Shown one piece after another: positions 1 to 7,133 of a DNA stretch of 8,307 bases; position 1 is the stretch's first letter; every line of letters begins with the position of its first letter. A program made the translations under genes and the position numbers. The DNA comes from Crocinitomicaceae bacterium (GTDB lineage: Bacteria > Bacteroidota > Bacteroidia > Flavobacteriales_D > Crocinitomicaceae): the NCBI GenBank assembly GCA_015662935.1, contig DQTF01000075.1, forward strand, positions 1-8,307. The letters run 5' to 3'. The notes below the pieces were generated by a model. That model had not been told where the DNA came from and ran no database searches. It saw only the letters and a list, made by a program, of their open reading frames with translations.

Positions 1-354
1 CTCAATGACCTGAAACACCAACTCCGTAGATATCTGAAAAATTTTCTGTTTTGTCGAAAAGTTTAAATGTTTAAAGTGCTGCAGAATTTCTGATTGAATC
101 ATCGAAAGATCTACGTTCTCACCTAATACTTCTAAATAACGAACAAAAATTGGCGTGTAAAGCGTTTTAATTCCTAAGCGAACAGAATATGGAAGAGCAA
201 TTCCAGAAGAATAGTCTTCATCTATGAGAATGCACCAATTCTCTGCTACGGCATCAAGGTACCAAACATAAGAAAAGAAGCTTGCCTCTTTTGTAGAAGC
301 AACTAACTGGTTCCATTGAGCAATATCGATATCATTTCTTTCAACTACTCTCAA
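1..354 (-). CDS. FemAB/GNAT-like acyltransferase family protein, N-terminal part (cut by window edge)
   Basis: This is the first 118 codons of a gene that continues past the left edge. Read from a TTG at 354-352, the frame is open to position 1. It gives a protein starting (M)RVVERNDIDIAQWN, with an aromatic-rich stretch at residues 26-40 (FFSYVWYLDAVAENW), then GIALPYSVRLGIK (51-63) and LYTPIFVRYLEVLG (65-78). This order (a W/Y-L-D segment, W, LP, K-G, Y-x-P-x-F, L-G) matches a GNAT/FemAB-like acyltransferase family common in Bacteroidota; this is by recognition, not a search. An in-frame TAG lies two codons before the TTG and the next in-frame ATG is about codon 85, so TTG is the likely start. 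It overlaps the TGA stop of the upstream deacetylase as TTGA, implying translational coupling. The acyl substrate is unknown; cell-envelope or polysaccharide work is an inference from the neighbour. Confidence 0.75.
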   Translation of the reverse strand, partial: MRVVERNDIDIAQWNQLVASTKEASFFSYVWYLDAVAENWCILIDEDYSSGIALPYSVRLGIKTLYTPIFVRYLEVLGENVDLSMIQSEILQHFKHLNFSTKQKIFQISTELVFQVIE

Positions 355-1319
355 TTTCTATCAAATGTTTTGAAGTGATGGACTAAGTGATATTTATCAA
401 TAAATTGTTTTGTTTTAATCAGAGAATAAACAGAGCAAGATTTAGGATGCCCAATCGTAACAAACTCTTCATGCTCCAAATTAATTGCTTTCTGTAAAGA
501 AGCCTCTAACTTTTTTGCAAAGTAACCATCTGTTGAAACGTGGTAATCAGAAAATGAGGTCAATGCACTCCATTTCCTGCCTCCTTGACTGATGAAATTA
601 CCTTTCCCAAGCATTTTATGTCGTTTAGGAAAAATTCTCCCTAAACCATACAACCACCAATAAAAAGATGGAAAATAACGATAGGATGCAATTGAATATT
701 CTGTAAAAGAACCATTCTCCACCTCTTCGCAAACATCATTCTCAAATTGGTATTTTGATTTTTTGGGCGCTTTTAAAAAATTAACATCGTAATCTTTTGT
801 TTGCAAATACCCACCAGGAAAAACAGTCGAATCTATGGTGATTCCTAATTCTAAAAAAACATTTTTCAATAAAGAAAATGGTTGAATGCACCAACCTCCA
901 GCTCTAAATACGAAGGTTTCTTTGCCAATCAATTCATCTAAGTATGTTTTGTATTTCCTAACGATAGCAACTAGTTCATCTTGTGGGAAATCTGAAAGCT
1001 TGTAACTCTCATTGATATTCATTGACCAGACCTTATCCCAAGTTGCTTTCTCCCAATGCGGATGAATGTGCAATTGAACATCATGTCCCAAAGCAACCAT
1101 CTCATTGACTTGATTTTTCACAAGATTTAAATCATTGTTTAATTCAGGATATTTTTCTGCGGCAATTAAAAAACCAACATCCACAAAAAAAGTATAATGA
1201 ACGTCTTTTTGCTTGGCAAAAGAAAATAACTGCGCAGTTGGATTTATTAAGCAATCCTGCACTGTTCCCGTATTTTCACCAAAGAACAATTCGTAATCAA
1301 ATGTTAGATAGATATTCAC
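351..1319 (-). CDS. Polysaccharide deacetylase family protein (NodB-homology / CE4-like)
   Basis: A 322-residue protein with the layout of the NodB/carbohydrate esterase 4 fold, which removes N- or O-acyl groups from polysaccharides using a bound metal. Visible motifs are LTFDYELFFG (5-14) in the place of the usual TFDDG, with D8 as the likely catalytic base; HIHPH (84-88), which supplies the H-x3-H metal pair H84/H88; RAGGW (139-143) for the R-x-G motif; DSTVFPGG (163-170); and TIGHPKS (288-294) near the end. There is no signal peptide, so it probably acts in the cytoplasm, perhaps on a precursor. The start is GTG at 1319-1317, just before the conserved first motif, with a promoter box ending 4 nt upstream. 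Its stop overlaps the start of the acyltransferase-like gene. The second Asp of the classical motif is Tyr, followed by Glu, so the exact activity is uncertain. Confidence 0.85.
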   Translation of the reverse strand: MNIYLTFDYELFFGENTGTVQDCLINPTAQLFSFAKQKDVHYTFFVDVGFLIAAEKYPELNNDLNLVKNQVNEMVALGHDVQLHIHPHWEKATWDKVWSMNINESYKLSDFPQDELVAIVRKYKTYLDELIGKETFVFRAGGWCIQPFSLLKNVFLELGITIDSTVFPGGYLQTKDYDVNFLKAPKKSKYQFENDVCEEVENGSFTEYSIASYRYFPSFYWWLYGLGRIFPKRHKMLGKGNFISQGGRKWSALTSFSDYHVSTDGYFAKKLEASLQKAINLEHEEFVTIGHPKSCSVYSLIKTKQFIDKYHLVHHFKTFDRN

Positions 1320-1323
1320 TAAG

Positions 1324-1331
1324 CAAAGATA
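1324..1331 (-). promoter_or_regulatory. Bacteroidota -7 promoter box (TATCTTTG) for the deacetylase gene
   Basis: On the minus strand, TATCTTTG is an exact match to the Bacteroidota -7 consensus TAnnTTTG. It is followed by CTTA and then the GTG start at 1319. No clear TTG -33 element is visible at about 20 nt upstream. The spacing predicts transcription starting at or very near the GTG, so the mRNA may be leaderless. Confidence 0.5.
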
Positions 1332-1378
1332 ATTTTTATTTGGAGAATGATGCTATCACTTAGTTATTTGAAAAATGG

Positions 1379-1386
1379 TAGATTTG
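1379..1386 (+). promoter_or_regulatory. Bacteroidota -7 promoter box (TAGATTTG) for the CYTH gene
   Basis: TAGATTTG matches TAnnTTTG exactly and lies 27 nt before the ATG at 1414. Transcription would begin near 1391-1393, downstream of the earlier in-frame ATG at 1375, which supports 1414 as the translation start. A -33 TTG at normal spacing is not evident, so the call rests on the -7 box and position. Confidence 0.4.
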
Positions 1387-1413
1387 AAGATAATATTCAC
1401 ACACACCAATCGA

Positions 1414-1875
1414 ATGAAAGAAGTAGAATACAAATACCTCGTTGACAAAGAACTCTGGGCAAAGGTTGATAAATCAGAACCTCAATTAATTGTGCAAGGT
1501 TTTTTGCATTCTTCTGTTGAGAAAACAGTAAGGGTAAGAATCAAAGGAGAGAAAGCTTTTTTAACCATTAAAGGAAAAACCATTGGTATTACTCGTTCAG
1601 AATTTGAGTATGAAGTCCCGGTGAGTGATGCTGAAAAAATGTTTGAAGAATTTATTAATCAAAAAATCCGCAAGAAACGTTACGAAGTAAAAGTTGGGAA
1701 ACATACATGGGAAGTTGACGAATTCGAAGGACAACTACAAGATTTAGTGATGGCGGAACTGGAGGTAGAATCAGAAGACGAACAGTTTAATTTACCTAAT
1801 TGGGTGACGGTTAACGTTTCAGAAGATGAGCGGTATTACAATGCGGTGTTGATAGAAAAAGGTATTCCATCATAG
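1414..1875 (+). CDS. CYTH domain protein (triphosphate tunnel metalloenzyme family)
   Basis: A 153-residue single-domain CYTH protein. The signature ExExK appears at once as E3-V-E5-Y-K7, followed by the basic strand VRVRIKG (R40, R42, K44), TIKGK (51-55), the alternating acidic strand EFEYE (63-67), KKRY (87-90), WEVDEFEG (99-106) and MAELEVE (113-119). This alternation of charged residues lines the substrate tunnel. Family members hydrolyse inorganic triphosphate or thiamine triphosphate, or act as class IV adenylate cyclases; in short bacterial forms triphosphatase activity is the commoner finding, but the substrate cannot be read here. I chose ATG at 1414 over the in-frame ATG at 1375, because CYTH proteins start within a few residues of ExExK and a promoter box lies between the two ATGs. 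It converges with the lipoprotein gene across 10 bp, with no hairpin terminator seen. Confidence 0.9.
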   Translation: MKEVEYKYLVDKELWAKVDKSEPQLIVQGFLHSSVEKTVRVRIKGEKAFLTIKGKTIGITRSEFEYEVPVSDAEKMFEEFINQKIRKKRYEVKVGKHTWEVDEFEGQLQDLVMAELEVESEDEQFNLPNWVTVNVSEDERYYNAVLIEKGIPS

Positions 1876-1885
1876 GTCAACATTT

Positions 1886-2476
1886 TTAGTCCCACTTCAC
1901 TTTACCCCATTTTCGTTGTTGCAGAACATAGTTCCATTCTCCATTATAACCTATCTTTTTAAAATAATGTTCCCATTTTTTCAATTGAAGTGATTCTTTT
2001 GCTTCGATAAAAATCAACGAAGTATCGCCAACAAATAAGAGGAAAGGTTCTTTTTGCAGGTTCTTTTCTTCTCCAATAAAAAGAGATTTCCTTTCCGTTC
2101 CAAAATTATCAATCCAATTAAAAAAGGCATTCACTGTTTTTGAAGAATCAGTATACTTCCAATTGAAATACTTAATCGTATCGGATTCATTTTCAAGAAG
2201 GTATTTATCAGAATACTCTGGCCCAAATCTATCTGGGAATAAACTTTTCTTCACAACAGAAAGCGAATTTACATCAATTCCATTCTCCGAAAAAGACTGG
2301 AGAATCAGTTGTGTTGAATCGATGATAGCATCATCAACTCCTACAATTTCATCAACTTCTTTGTATCGATCTGATTCAGCAATGATGTCATTCAAGTCAA
2401 TTACTTCTTCTTTTGCTTTGTTACAAGCAACAAGTGAAGACACAACAATAATTACTATAAAAACTATTCTAATCAC
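1886..2476 (-). CDS. Putative lipoprotein of unknown function
   Basis: I do not recognise a family for this 196-residue protein. It begins with a hydrophobic signal (residues 4-16, I/V-rich) ending in the lipobox L15-V-A-C18, so it is predicted to be processed by signal peptidase II and anchored by Cys18. An acidic patch follows soon after (KEE at 22-24), which could act as a surface-export signal as in other Bacteroidota, but this is weak. The mature part is acidic at first, then aromatic and lysine-rich towards the C terminus (several W, F and Y; ends KWGKVKWD). The start is GTG at 2476-2474; an in-frame stop lies two codons upstream and the GTG overlaps the aldolase stop as GTGA, so translation is probably coupled. 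Co-expression with a threonine aldolase gives no obvious functional link. Confidence 0.75.
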   Translation of the reverse strand: MIRIVFIVIIVVSSLVACNKAKEEVIDLNDIIAESDRYKEVDEIVGVDDAIIDSTQLILQSFSENGIDVNSLSVVKKSLFPDRFGPEYSDKYLLENESDTIKYFNWKYTDSSKTVNAFFNWIDNFGTERKSLFIGEEKNLQKEPFLLFVGDTSLIFIEAKESLQLKKWEHYFKKIGYNGEWNYVLQQRKWGKVKWD

Positions 2477-3492
2477 AATTCAATTTTCTTCAAGATACTA
2501 ATTGTTTGGTCAATACCCGAAGAACTGATATCAAGATGAGTAACGAAACGTAACATATCAGGACCAAAAGCAACAATTTTTACTCCTTGCTCATTGAGTT
2601 TTCCAATGATAACATCTCTATCTGCGGCATTTTTCAAATTCACAACGACTATGTTTGTTTCAACATCTAGTACGCTATCCACCCATGGCAATTCATTCAA
2701 CGTAGCTTCTAATGCTTTTGCATGTTTGTGATCTTCTGCCAATCTATCGACATTGTTCTTTAATGCAAACAAACCTCCCGCAGCAATAATTCCTGCTTGA
2801 CGCATTCCTCCACCAAAAACTTTCCGAACCCTTCGAGCATCTTTGATGAACGCTTTCTTTCCGATTAGTAAAGAACCAACTGGAGCACCTAAGCCTTTCG
2901 AAAGACAAAGAGATATAGAATCAAATTGAGAAGCGTATTCTTTCAAATCAATTTTATTTTCAATCATTGCATTCATCAAACGAGCACCATCCAAATGAAT
3001 AGGCATCTTGTTCTCTCTGCAAAAACTACTGATCTTTTTTATTTCTTCAAAATCATAAATAGCTCCTCCTCCACGATTAGATGTATCCTCTAAGCTAACT
3101 AGTTGAGTAACGGGCAAATGAATATCATCCGGATTGATCCATTTTGACACATCTTCTACGTTCAATCTACCTCTGTTTCCTCGCAACAATCGAACAGATG
3201 CACCTGTGTTTTTAGCAATTCCCCCTCCCTCATACTTGTAGATGTGTGATTCTTCGTGCGTAATCACCTCTCCCCCTGGTTTTGCATGAATGTTAATCGC
3301 AATTTGATTTGTCTGCGTTCCAGATGAGCAATAAATCGCATCTTCCATCCCAAACAATTGAGCAGCATAGTCTTGTAATTCATTAATAGACGGGTCTTCA
3401 TTGAAAACATCATCTCCAACAGGTGCTGCGAACATGGCATCCTTCATTTCTTTAGATGGTTTTGTTACGGTATCACTTCTAAAATCAATCAT
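2473..3492 (-). CDS. ltaE: Low-specificity L-threonine aldolase (PLP-dependent)
   Basis: A 339-residue fold-type I PLP enzyme that cleaves L-threonine or L-allo-threonine to glycine and acetaldehyde in the cytoplasm. Numbered from the ATG at 3492: IDFRSDTVTKPS opens the protein (2-13); SSGTQTNQ (56-63) contacts PLP phosphate; H83 (EESHIY) is the conserved histidine that stacks on the cofactor; HLDGAR (166-171) provides D168 and R171; SLCLSKGLGAPVGS (194-207) contains the Schiff-base lysine K199. The GGGMRQAG segment (227-234) is also typical. The position of H83 and R171 matches the E. coli enzyme as I remember it. An in-frame TTG one codon earlier is possible but the ATG fits better. It is the first gene of a pair with the lipoprotein (GTGA overlap) and is divergent from the chromate transporter. 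A weak -7-like TAATTTTA sits at 3517-3510. Confidence 0.95.
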   Translation of the reverse strand: MIDFRSDTVTKPSKEMKDAMFAAPVGDDVFNEDPSINELQDYAAQLFGMEDAIYCSSGTQTNQIAINIHAKPGGEVITHEESHIYKYEGGGIAKNTGASVRLLRGNRGRLNVEDVSKWINPDDIHLPVTQLVSLEDTSNRGGGAIYDFEEIKKISSFCRENKMPIHLDGARLMNAMIENKIDLKEYASQFDSISLCLSKGLGAPVGSLLIGKKAFIKDARRVRKVFGGGMRQAGIIAAGGLFALKNNVDRLAEDHKHAKALEATLNELPWVDSVLDVETNIVVVNLKNAADRDVIIGKLNEQGVKIVAFGPDMLRFVTHLDISSSGIDQTISILKKIEL

Positions 3493-3564
3493 CAATTAAA
3501 TATTTAACCTAAAATTAATGTTTGAATTGAACATTGACTCGAATTAATTCATTTTTTTTGTAGA

Positions 3565-4701
3565 ATGGATAAAAAAAAACTCAAAGAAGTAGCCAGTGTT
3601 TTTTTTAAAATGGGATTGATTGCTTTTGGTGGCCCAGCTGCACATATCGCAATGATGGAACAAGAAATTGTTGAGAAACGCAAATGGATTACACCTGAGC
3701 ACTTTCTTGATTTAATTGGAGCAACGAATCTTATTCCCGGCCCAAATTCTACCGAAATGACCATGCATTGTGGACATGAACGAGCTGGATTTGCAGGTTT
3801 ATTTGTTGCGGGAATGGCGTTTATCTTTCCTGCGGTAGTTATAACTGGTTTTCTTGCCTACCTCTACGTTCATTTCGGAAAACTTCCAGAAGTGGAGAAT
3901 TTTATTTATGGAATTAAGCCAGCTGTTATCGCTATCATCGCCGCTGCTATTTTAAAACTTGGCAAGAAAGCTTTGAAATCTGTCGAATTAGGAATTCTTG
4001 GTGCGTTGACTATCCTTGTCGGATTTTTAGGAGTCAACGAGGTTAACGCTCTTCTTGGCGCAGGAATAATCGGAGCGCTCTATTTCTACTTCAAAAATAA
4101 AGTGATGGATGCTAGACCTGATAAAAAAGCATTCCTTCCGTTTCTTATTTTACAAACAACCATTGCTGGAGTCACTAAAATGAGTGCTTTCAAAGTCTTC
4201 TGGATATTTTTAAAAGTTGGTTCTATTCTCTATGGATCTGGCTATGTTCTCTTTGCATTTTTAGATGGAGAATTAGTTGGAACAGGATTACTTACCCGAA
4301 CAGAATTAATGGATGCTATTGCCGTTGGGCAGTTCACTCCAGGACCTGTTTTGTCGACAGCAACATTTATCGGCTATCAATTGTTTGGATTTTGGGGAGC
4401 AATTGCAGCAACGATTGGAATTTTCTTACCATCCTTCATTTTTGTACTTATTCTCAATCCACTAATTCCAAAGATGAGAAAGTCTAAATTTCTCTCTGCC
4501 TTTTTGGATGCGGTAAACATTGCTGCAGTTGCTATCATGCTTAAAGTCTTGATAGAAATGGGATTTGAAGCAGTCATTGATTGGAGAACAGCTTTGATTT
4601 TAGCTATCAGTTTTGCTTTCACCTTTGGTTGGAAGAAGTCGAACGCAATGATTACTGTCCTACTAGGAAGTATTCTCGGGTGGGGATTGAGTTTTATTTA
4701 G
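3565..4701 (+). CDS. chrA: Chromate transporter, two-domain (long-chain CHR) type
   Basis: A 378-residue integral membrane protein with two homologous CHR domains in tandem. The first (about 1-175) has FFKMGLIAFGGPAAHI (13-28), then WITPEHFLDLIGATNLIPGPNS (41-62). The second (about 205-378) repeats the pattern as FLKVGSILYGSGYVLFAFLD (215-234) and LTRTELMDAIAVGQFTPGPV (243-262). These FGG/GSG and PGP pairs are the family hallmarks. Several hydrophobic spans follow each (for example 78-102, 117-130, 276-300, 312-330 and 343-355), joined by a charged linker near 177-188. Family members export chromate, with sulfate-like oxyanions as competing ligands. Many homologues are in genomes with no chromate exposure, so native substrate is uncertain. 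It is a single gene, divergent from ltaE, and its last 8 bp overlap the end of the hydrolase gene on the other strand. Confidence 0.95.
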   Translation: MDKKKLKEVASVFFKMGLIAFGGPAAHIAMMEQEIVEKRKWITPEHFLDLIGATNLIPGPNSTEMTMHCGHERAGFAGLFVAGMAFIFPAVVITGFLAYLYVHFGKLPEVENFIYGIKPAVIAIIAAAILKLGKKALKSVELGILGALTILVGFLGVNEVNALLGAGIIGALYFYFKNKVMDARPDKKAFLPFLILQTTIAGVTKMSAFKVFWIFLKVGSILYGSGYVLFAFLDGELVGTGLLTRTELMDAIAVGQFTPGPVLSTATFIGYQLFGFWGAIAATIGIFLPSFIFVLILNPLIPKMRKSKFLSAFLDAVNIAAVAIMLKVLIEMGFEAVIDWRTALILAISFAFTFGWKKSNAMITVLLGSILGWGLSFI

Positions 4702-5788
4702 TTTGCTCCAAAATCCAGTCTTTCATTATTTCTAAAACTTCTGGGGAGAAAGTTTGTTCAATCATCCCGTATTCTTGTGGTAATCCTGTTTTACATTCTT
4801 GAAAAAGATGATTCAATCCTTCTATTTTTTGGATAGAAACATTTTGGTTACCTCCTTCTTTTAATGATTCTTCAATGATTTTCAGATTCTCATCTGCCGG
4901 AACCTGCACATCTTTGTCTCCATTTAAGGCAAGAACAGCACAATCGGTTATTCTCAAAGCAGTTGCTGGATTAAACCGAATAAAATCAAACAACCAAGGA
5001 TAACTTAGTTGATGAGCAATAGCACCAATCATTTCCGAAGAAAGTTGATTCCCCATCGTTTCTTTAAAATGCTTTTTCAACTTCTTTTCCACCTTTGGAG
5101 AGTACTCTTTTGAAGCAAGAATAATTTCATAAGCACCCCCAATATCTTTCTGTCCATTTTCAACAACTACCGCACTCACTCCCATTTTTTCTTCAATCAA
5201 CTTCTTTTGCAACAACATCAGTTGGTCTCCACGCATTCCTGTTCCTGCTAAGAGAATAATGAAATTCAACTCTTTATCTTCACTTGCAATAATTGGAGCA
5301 ATGACTCCCCCTAAACTATGTCCTGCTACGCCTATCTTATTCACATTTACTTCTTTCCTAGTTCTTAAATAAGCCAAAGCAGCTTTATTATCTTCAACAA
5401 AATCATTCAGCGAAGCCAATGAGTAATCACCTTCAGACTTCCCAATTCCTCTGTCATCAACTCGAAGTACTGCAATTCCATTCTTCGTCAAATAATCTGC
5501 AATGACTAAAAATGGCTTGTGCATTAACAATTCAGAATTTCTATCCTGTGCACCACTTCCACTAATTAGAACAGCAGCTGGAAAGTTCTCTCCTTCTGAA
5601 GGATAAGTAAAAGTTCCAGCAAGCTTAATTCCATCATTGTTATTGGTAAACTCCACTTCTTCAGATTGGTAAGAGAATGGAGCTTTTGGTTCTTGCGGAC
5701 GGTTTTGAGCTCTACTTAAAAATACGCTCGAGAAAAGAAAAGCAATTAATAGAATTCGAGATGTAAAAATTGGTGTTTGATTTTTCAT
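4694..5788 (-). CDS. Exported alpha/beta hydrolase (serine hydrolase, S33/Xaa-Pro-like esterase or peptidase)
   Basis: A 364-residue alpha/beta hydrolase with a Sec signal peptide (R11, then hydrophobic 12-24, cleavage probably after SRA at 25-27), so it acts in the periplasm or outside the cell. Visible features are VLISGSGAQDR (73-83, oxyanion-hole region), MHKPFLVIADYL (89-100), AVLRVDDRGIGKSEG (106-120), and the nucleophile elbow GHSLGG (156-161) with Ser158. The likely acid is Asp293 in NGDKDVQVP (289-297; Asp291 is an alternative), and His327 in GLNHLF (324-329) completes the triad. Relatives often carry Glu after the Ser (GHSEGG) and may have an extra N-terminal domain, absent here. 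Substrate is not predictable. It begins 12 nt after the truC stop and so is probably the last gene of that operon. Its end overlaps that of chrA by 8 bp. Confidence 0.9.
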   Translation of the reverse strand: MKNQTPIFTSRILLIAFLFSSVFLSRAQNRPQEPKAPFSYQSEEVEFTNNNDGIKLAGTFTYPSEGENFPAAVLISGSGAQDRNSELLMHKPFLVIADYLTKNGIAVLRVDDRGIGKSEGDYSLASLNDFVEDNKAALAYLRTRKEVNVNKIGVAGHSLGGVIAPIIASEDKELNFIILLAGTGMRGDQLMLLQKKLIEEKMGVSAVVVENGQKDIGGAYEIILASKEYSPKVEKKLKKHFKETMGNQLSSEMIGAIAHQLSYPWLFDFIRFNPATALRITDCAVLALNGDKDVQVPADENLKIIEESLKEGGNQNVSIQKIEGLNHLFQECKTGLPQEYGMIEQTFSPEVLEIMKDWILEQTK

Positions 5789-5800
5789 GATTGAATATAG

Positions 5801-6475
5801 TTAAAATAATTCGCTTTTCATTCTTTTGAATTCTTTACTAACTGTTGCTTTAATTTGCACCACTTCGTGAGAAACAGGATGATTAACTAATAATTCTTTT
5901 GCATGTAACAACATGGTATTCATCTGAAAACGTTCTAAGAAAATTTTATTCTGCTTATTGCAACCATGAGGTCTATCTCCAATTATAGGATGTCGGAGAT
6001 GTGCTAAATGTTTTCGTATCTGATGAAAACGACCTGTTTCTGGACTAATTTCTATCAAAGAATATCTAGAAGTAGCAAACTTGCCTGAAGGAAAATTACA
6101 CTCCGTTGTTTGCAAGGTTTTGAAATGAGTAATTGCTTCTTGCGTTTTCCCTTCTTCGTTCGTGAGAGGATAATCAATCGTAACTTTACTCTCCGTATGC
6201 CCTCTAACAATAGCGAGGTATTTTTTCTCAACCTCTTTGTTCATGAATTGTTTTTGAAGTACCGTATTTATTTCTGGAGAAAGAGCAAACAATAAAACAC
6301 CACTCGTTTTTCTATCTAGTCGATGTACAGGATATACTTTTTGCTCAATTTGATCTCGAAGCAACTGCATTGCAAACTCATCTACATCTCTGGCAATCTT
6401 GGTTCGATGCACCAATAAGCCATGCGGTTTATTAATGGCAATTAAATGTTCATCTTGAAAAAGAATTTCTAACAT
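5801..6475 (-). CDS. truC: tRNA pseudouridine-65 synthase, TruC-type (RluA family)
   Basis: A 224-residue RluA-family pseudouridine synthase, somewhat shorter than E. coli TruC (about 260). It isomerises a uridine in RNA; TruC acts on U65 of some tRNAs. Diagnostic parts are MLEILFQDEHLIAINKP (1-17), LLVHR (20-24), the catalytic motif HRLDRKTSGVLL (51-62) with Asp54 as nucleophile, KKYLAIVRG (83-91), and GRFHQIRKHLAHLRHPIIGD (157-176), followed by HG and KQNK. The start, the LVHR segment, the R-HLAHLRHPIIGD stretch and the HGxxxQN segment fit TruC better than RluA, RluC or RluD. There is no N-terminal S4 domain. The ATG directly follows the TAA of the methyltransferase gene (TAAATG), and the hydrolase follows after 12 nt. 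It is cytoplasmic. Assignment to TruC rather than another small RluA member is likely but not certain. Confidence 0.9.
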   Translation of the reverse strand: MLEILFQDEHLIAINKPHGLLVHRTKIARDVDEFAMQLLRDQIEQKVYPVHRLDRKTSGVLLFALSPEINTVLQKQFMNKEVEKKYLAIVRGHTESKVTIDYPLTNEEGKTQEAITHFKTLQTTECNFPSGKFATSRYSLIEISPETGRFHQIRKHLAHLRHPIIGDRPHGCNKQNKIFLERFQMNTMLLHAKELLVNHPVSHEVVQIKATVSKEFKRMKSELF

Positions 6476-7117
6476 TTACTTTTTTCTAACAATCATCAAA
6501 CCATCGCGAATAGGAAGTAATACTTCTTGAACGCGTTCATCGTTATGAATCAATTGATTCAACTCGATAAGTACAGCCGTATCTTTATCGTCCTTTGCTA
6601 CTTCTTCAATGACCTTTCCTGACCAAAGTACATTATCAACAATGATGTATCCACCTTTTGCCACTTTATCAAAAACAAGGTGGTAATAATTGACGTAATT
6701 CGATTTATCTGCATCAATGAATACTAGATCAAATTCTTCCTTCATTGTAGGAATGATTTCCATTGCATTGCCAATAATGCATTTAATCTGCTCATTGTAT
6801 CCCGCTTTCTCAATGTACTCATTCACGAGGTCTTCCAGTTCTTCATTTTTATCAATGGTTGTTATTTTTCCATTCTCTGCTAAACCTTCCGCAAAACATA
6901 ATGCAGAATAACCTGTATAAGTTCCTATTTCTAGAACATTCTTAGGCTGAATCATGTGAGAAAGCATACTTAATACGCGCCCCTGAAAATGTCCACTCAA
7001 CATTCTAGGTCGCAAAATATTGATGTGCGTTTCACGATTGAGTTGGTAGAGAACATCTGGTTCATTCTCTGTATGTGCACATACGTAATCGTCTAATTTT
7101 TGAGATATAAATTCCAT
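6476..7117 (-). CDS. Class I SAM-dependent O-methyltransferase (PF01596-like; TrmR-type possible)
   Basis: A 213-residue cation-dependent O-methyltransferase of the catechol-OMT-like family. Motif I is VLEIGTYTGYSALCFAEGL (61-79), the acidic residue that binds the ribose of SAM is in TTIDKNEE (86-93), and the metal site is suggested by DADK (135-138, D135) with DN at 161-162 in the conserved DNVLW. The C terminus RDGLMIVRKK is also typical. Family substrates include catechols, caffeoyl-CoA and, for B. subtilis TrmR (YrrM), tRNA 5-hydroxyuridine. Because the next gene modifies tRNA, a TrmR role is a reasonable inference, not shown. I chose the ATG at 7117: the longer in-frame start at 7177 would begin inside the terminator of the upstream gene and adds a stretch unlike the family. 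It is the first gene of the operon with truC and the hydrolase. Confidence 0.9.
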   Translation of the reverse strand: MEFISQKLDDYVCAHTENEPDVLYQLNRETHINILRPRMLSGHFQGRVLSMLSHMIQPKNVLEIGTYTGYSALCFAEGLAENGKITTIDKNEELEDLVNEYIEKAGYNEQIKCIIGNAMEIIPTMKEEFDLVFIDADKSNYVNYYHLVFDKVAKGGYIIVDNVLWSGKVIEEVAKDDKDTAVLIELNQLIHNDERVQEVLLPIRDGLMIVRKK

Positions 7118-7133
7118 TGATTGAAAGTTTAAG

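Noticed and set aside
1375..1413. Extended N terminus for the CYTH gene from the ATG at 1375
   Set aside because: It adds 13 residues before ExExK, unlike the family, and a promoter box at 1379-1386 lies inside it.
2163..2501. Open frame on the plus strand across the lipoprotein
   Set aside because: It is antisense to a gene with lipobox and coupled start, and its Ser/Thr/Ile-rich sequence resembles a shadow translation.
3493..3564. Promoters in the gap between ltaE and chrA
   Set aside because: Only weak -7-like strings are present (TAATTTTA minus, TAATTCAT plus after TTTG); neither is good enough to list as a feature.
3549..3764. Open frame on the minus strand inside the start of chrA
   Set aside because: It is antisense to the conserved first CHR domain and has no recognisable features.
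4377..4802. Two open frames overlapping the end of chrA (4377-4622 minus, 4581-4802 plus)
   Set aside because: Both are alternative frames of well-supported genes and lack independent evidence.
6110..6911. Short plus-strand frames opposite truC and the methyltransferase (6110-6295, 6717-6911)
   Set aside because: They are shadows of conserved coding sequence on the other strand.
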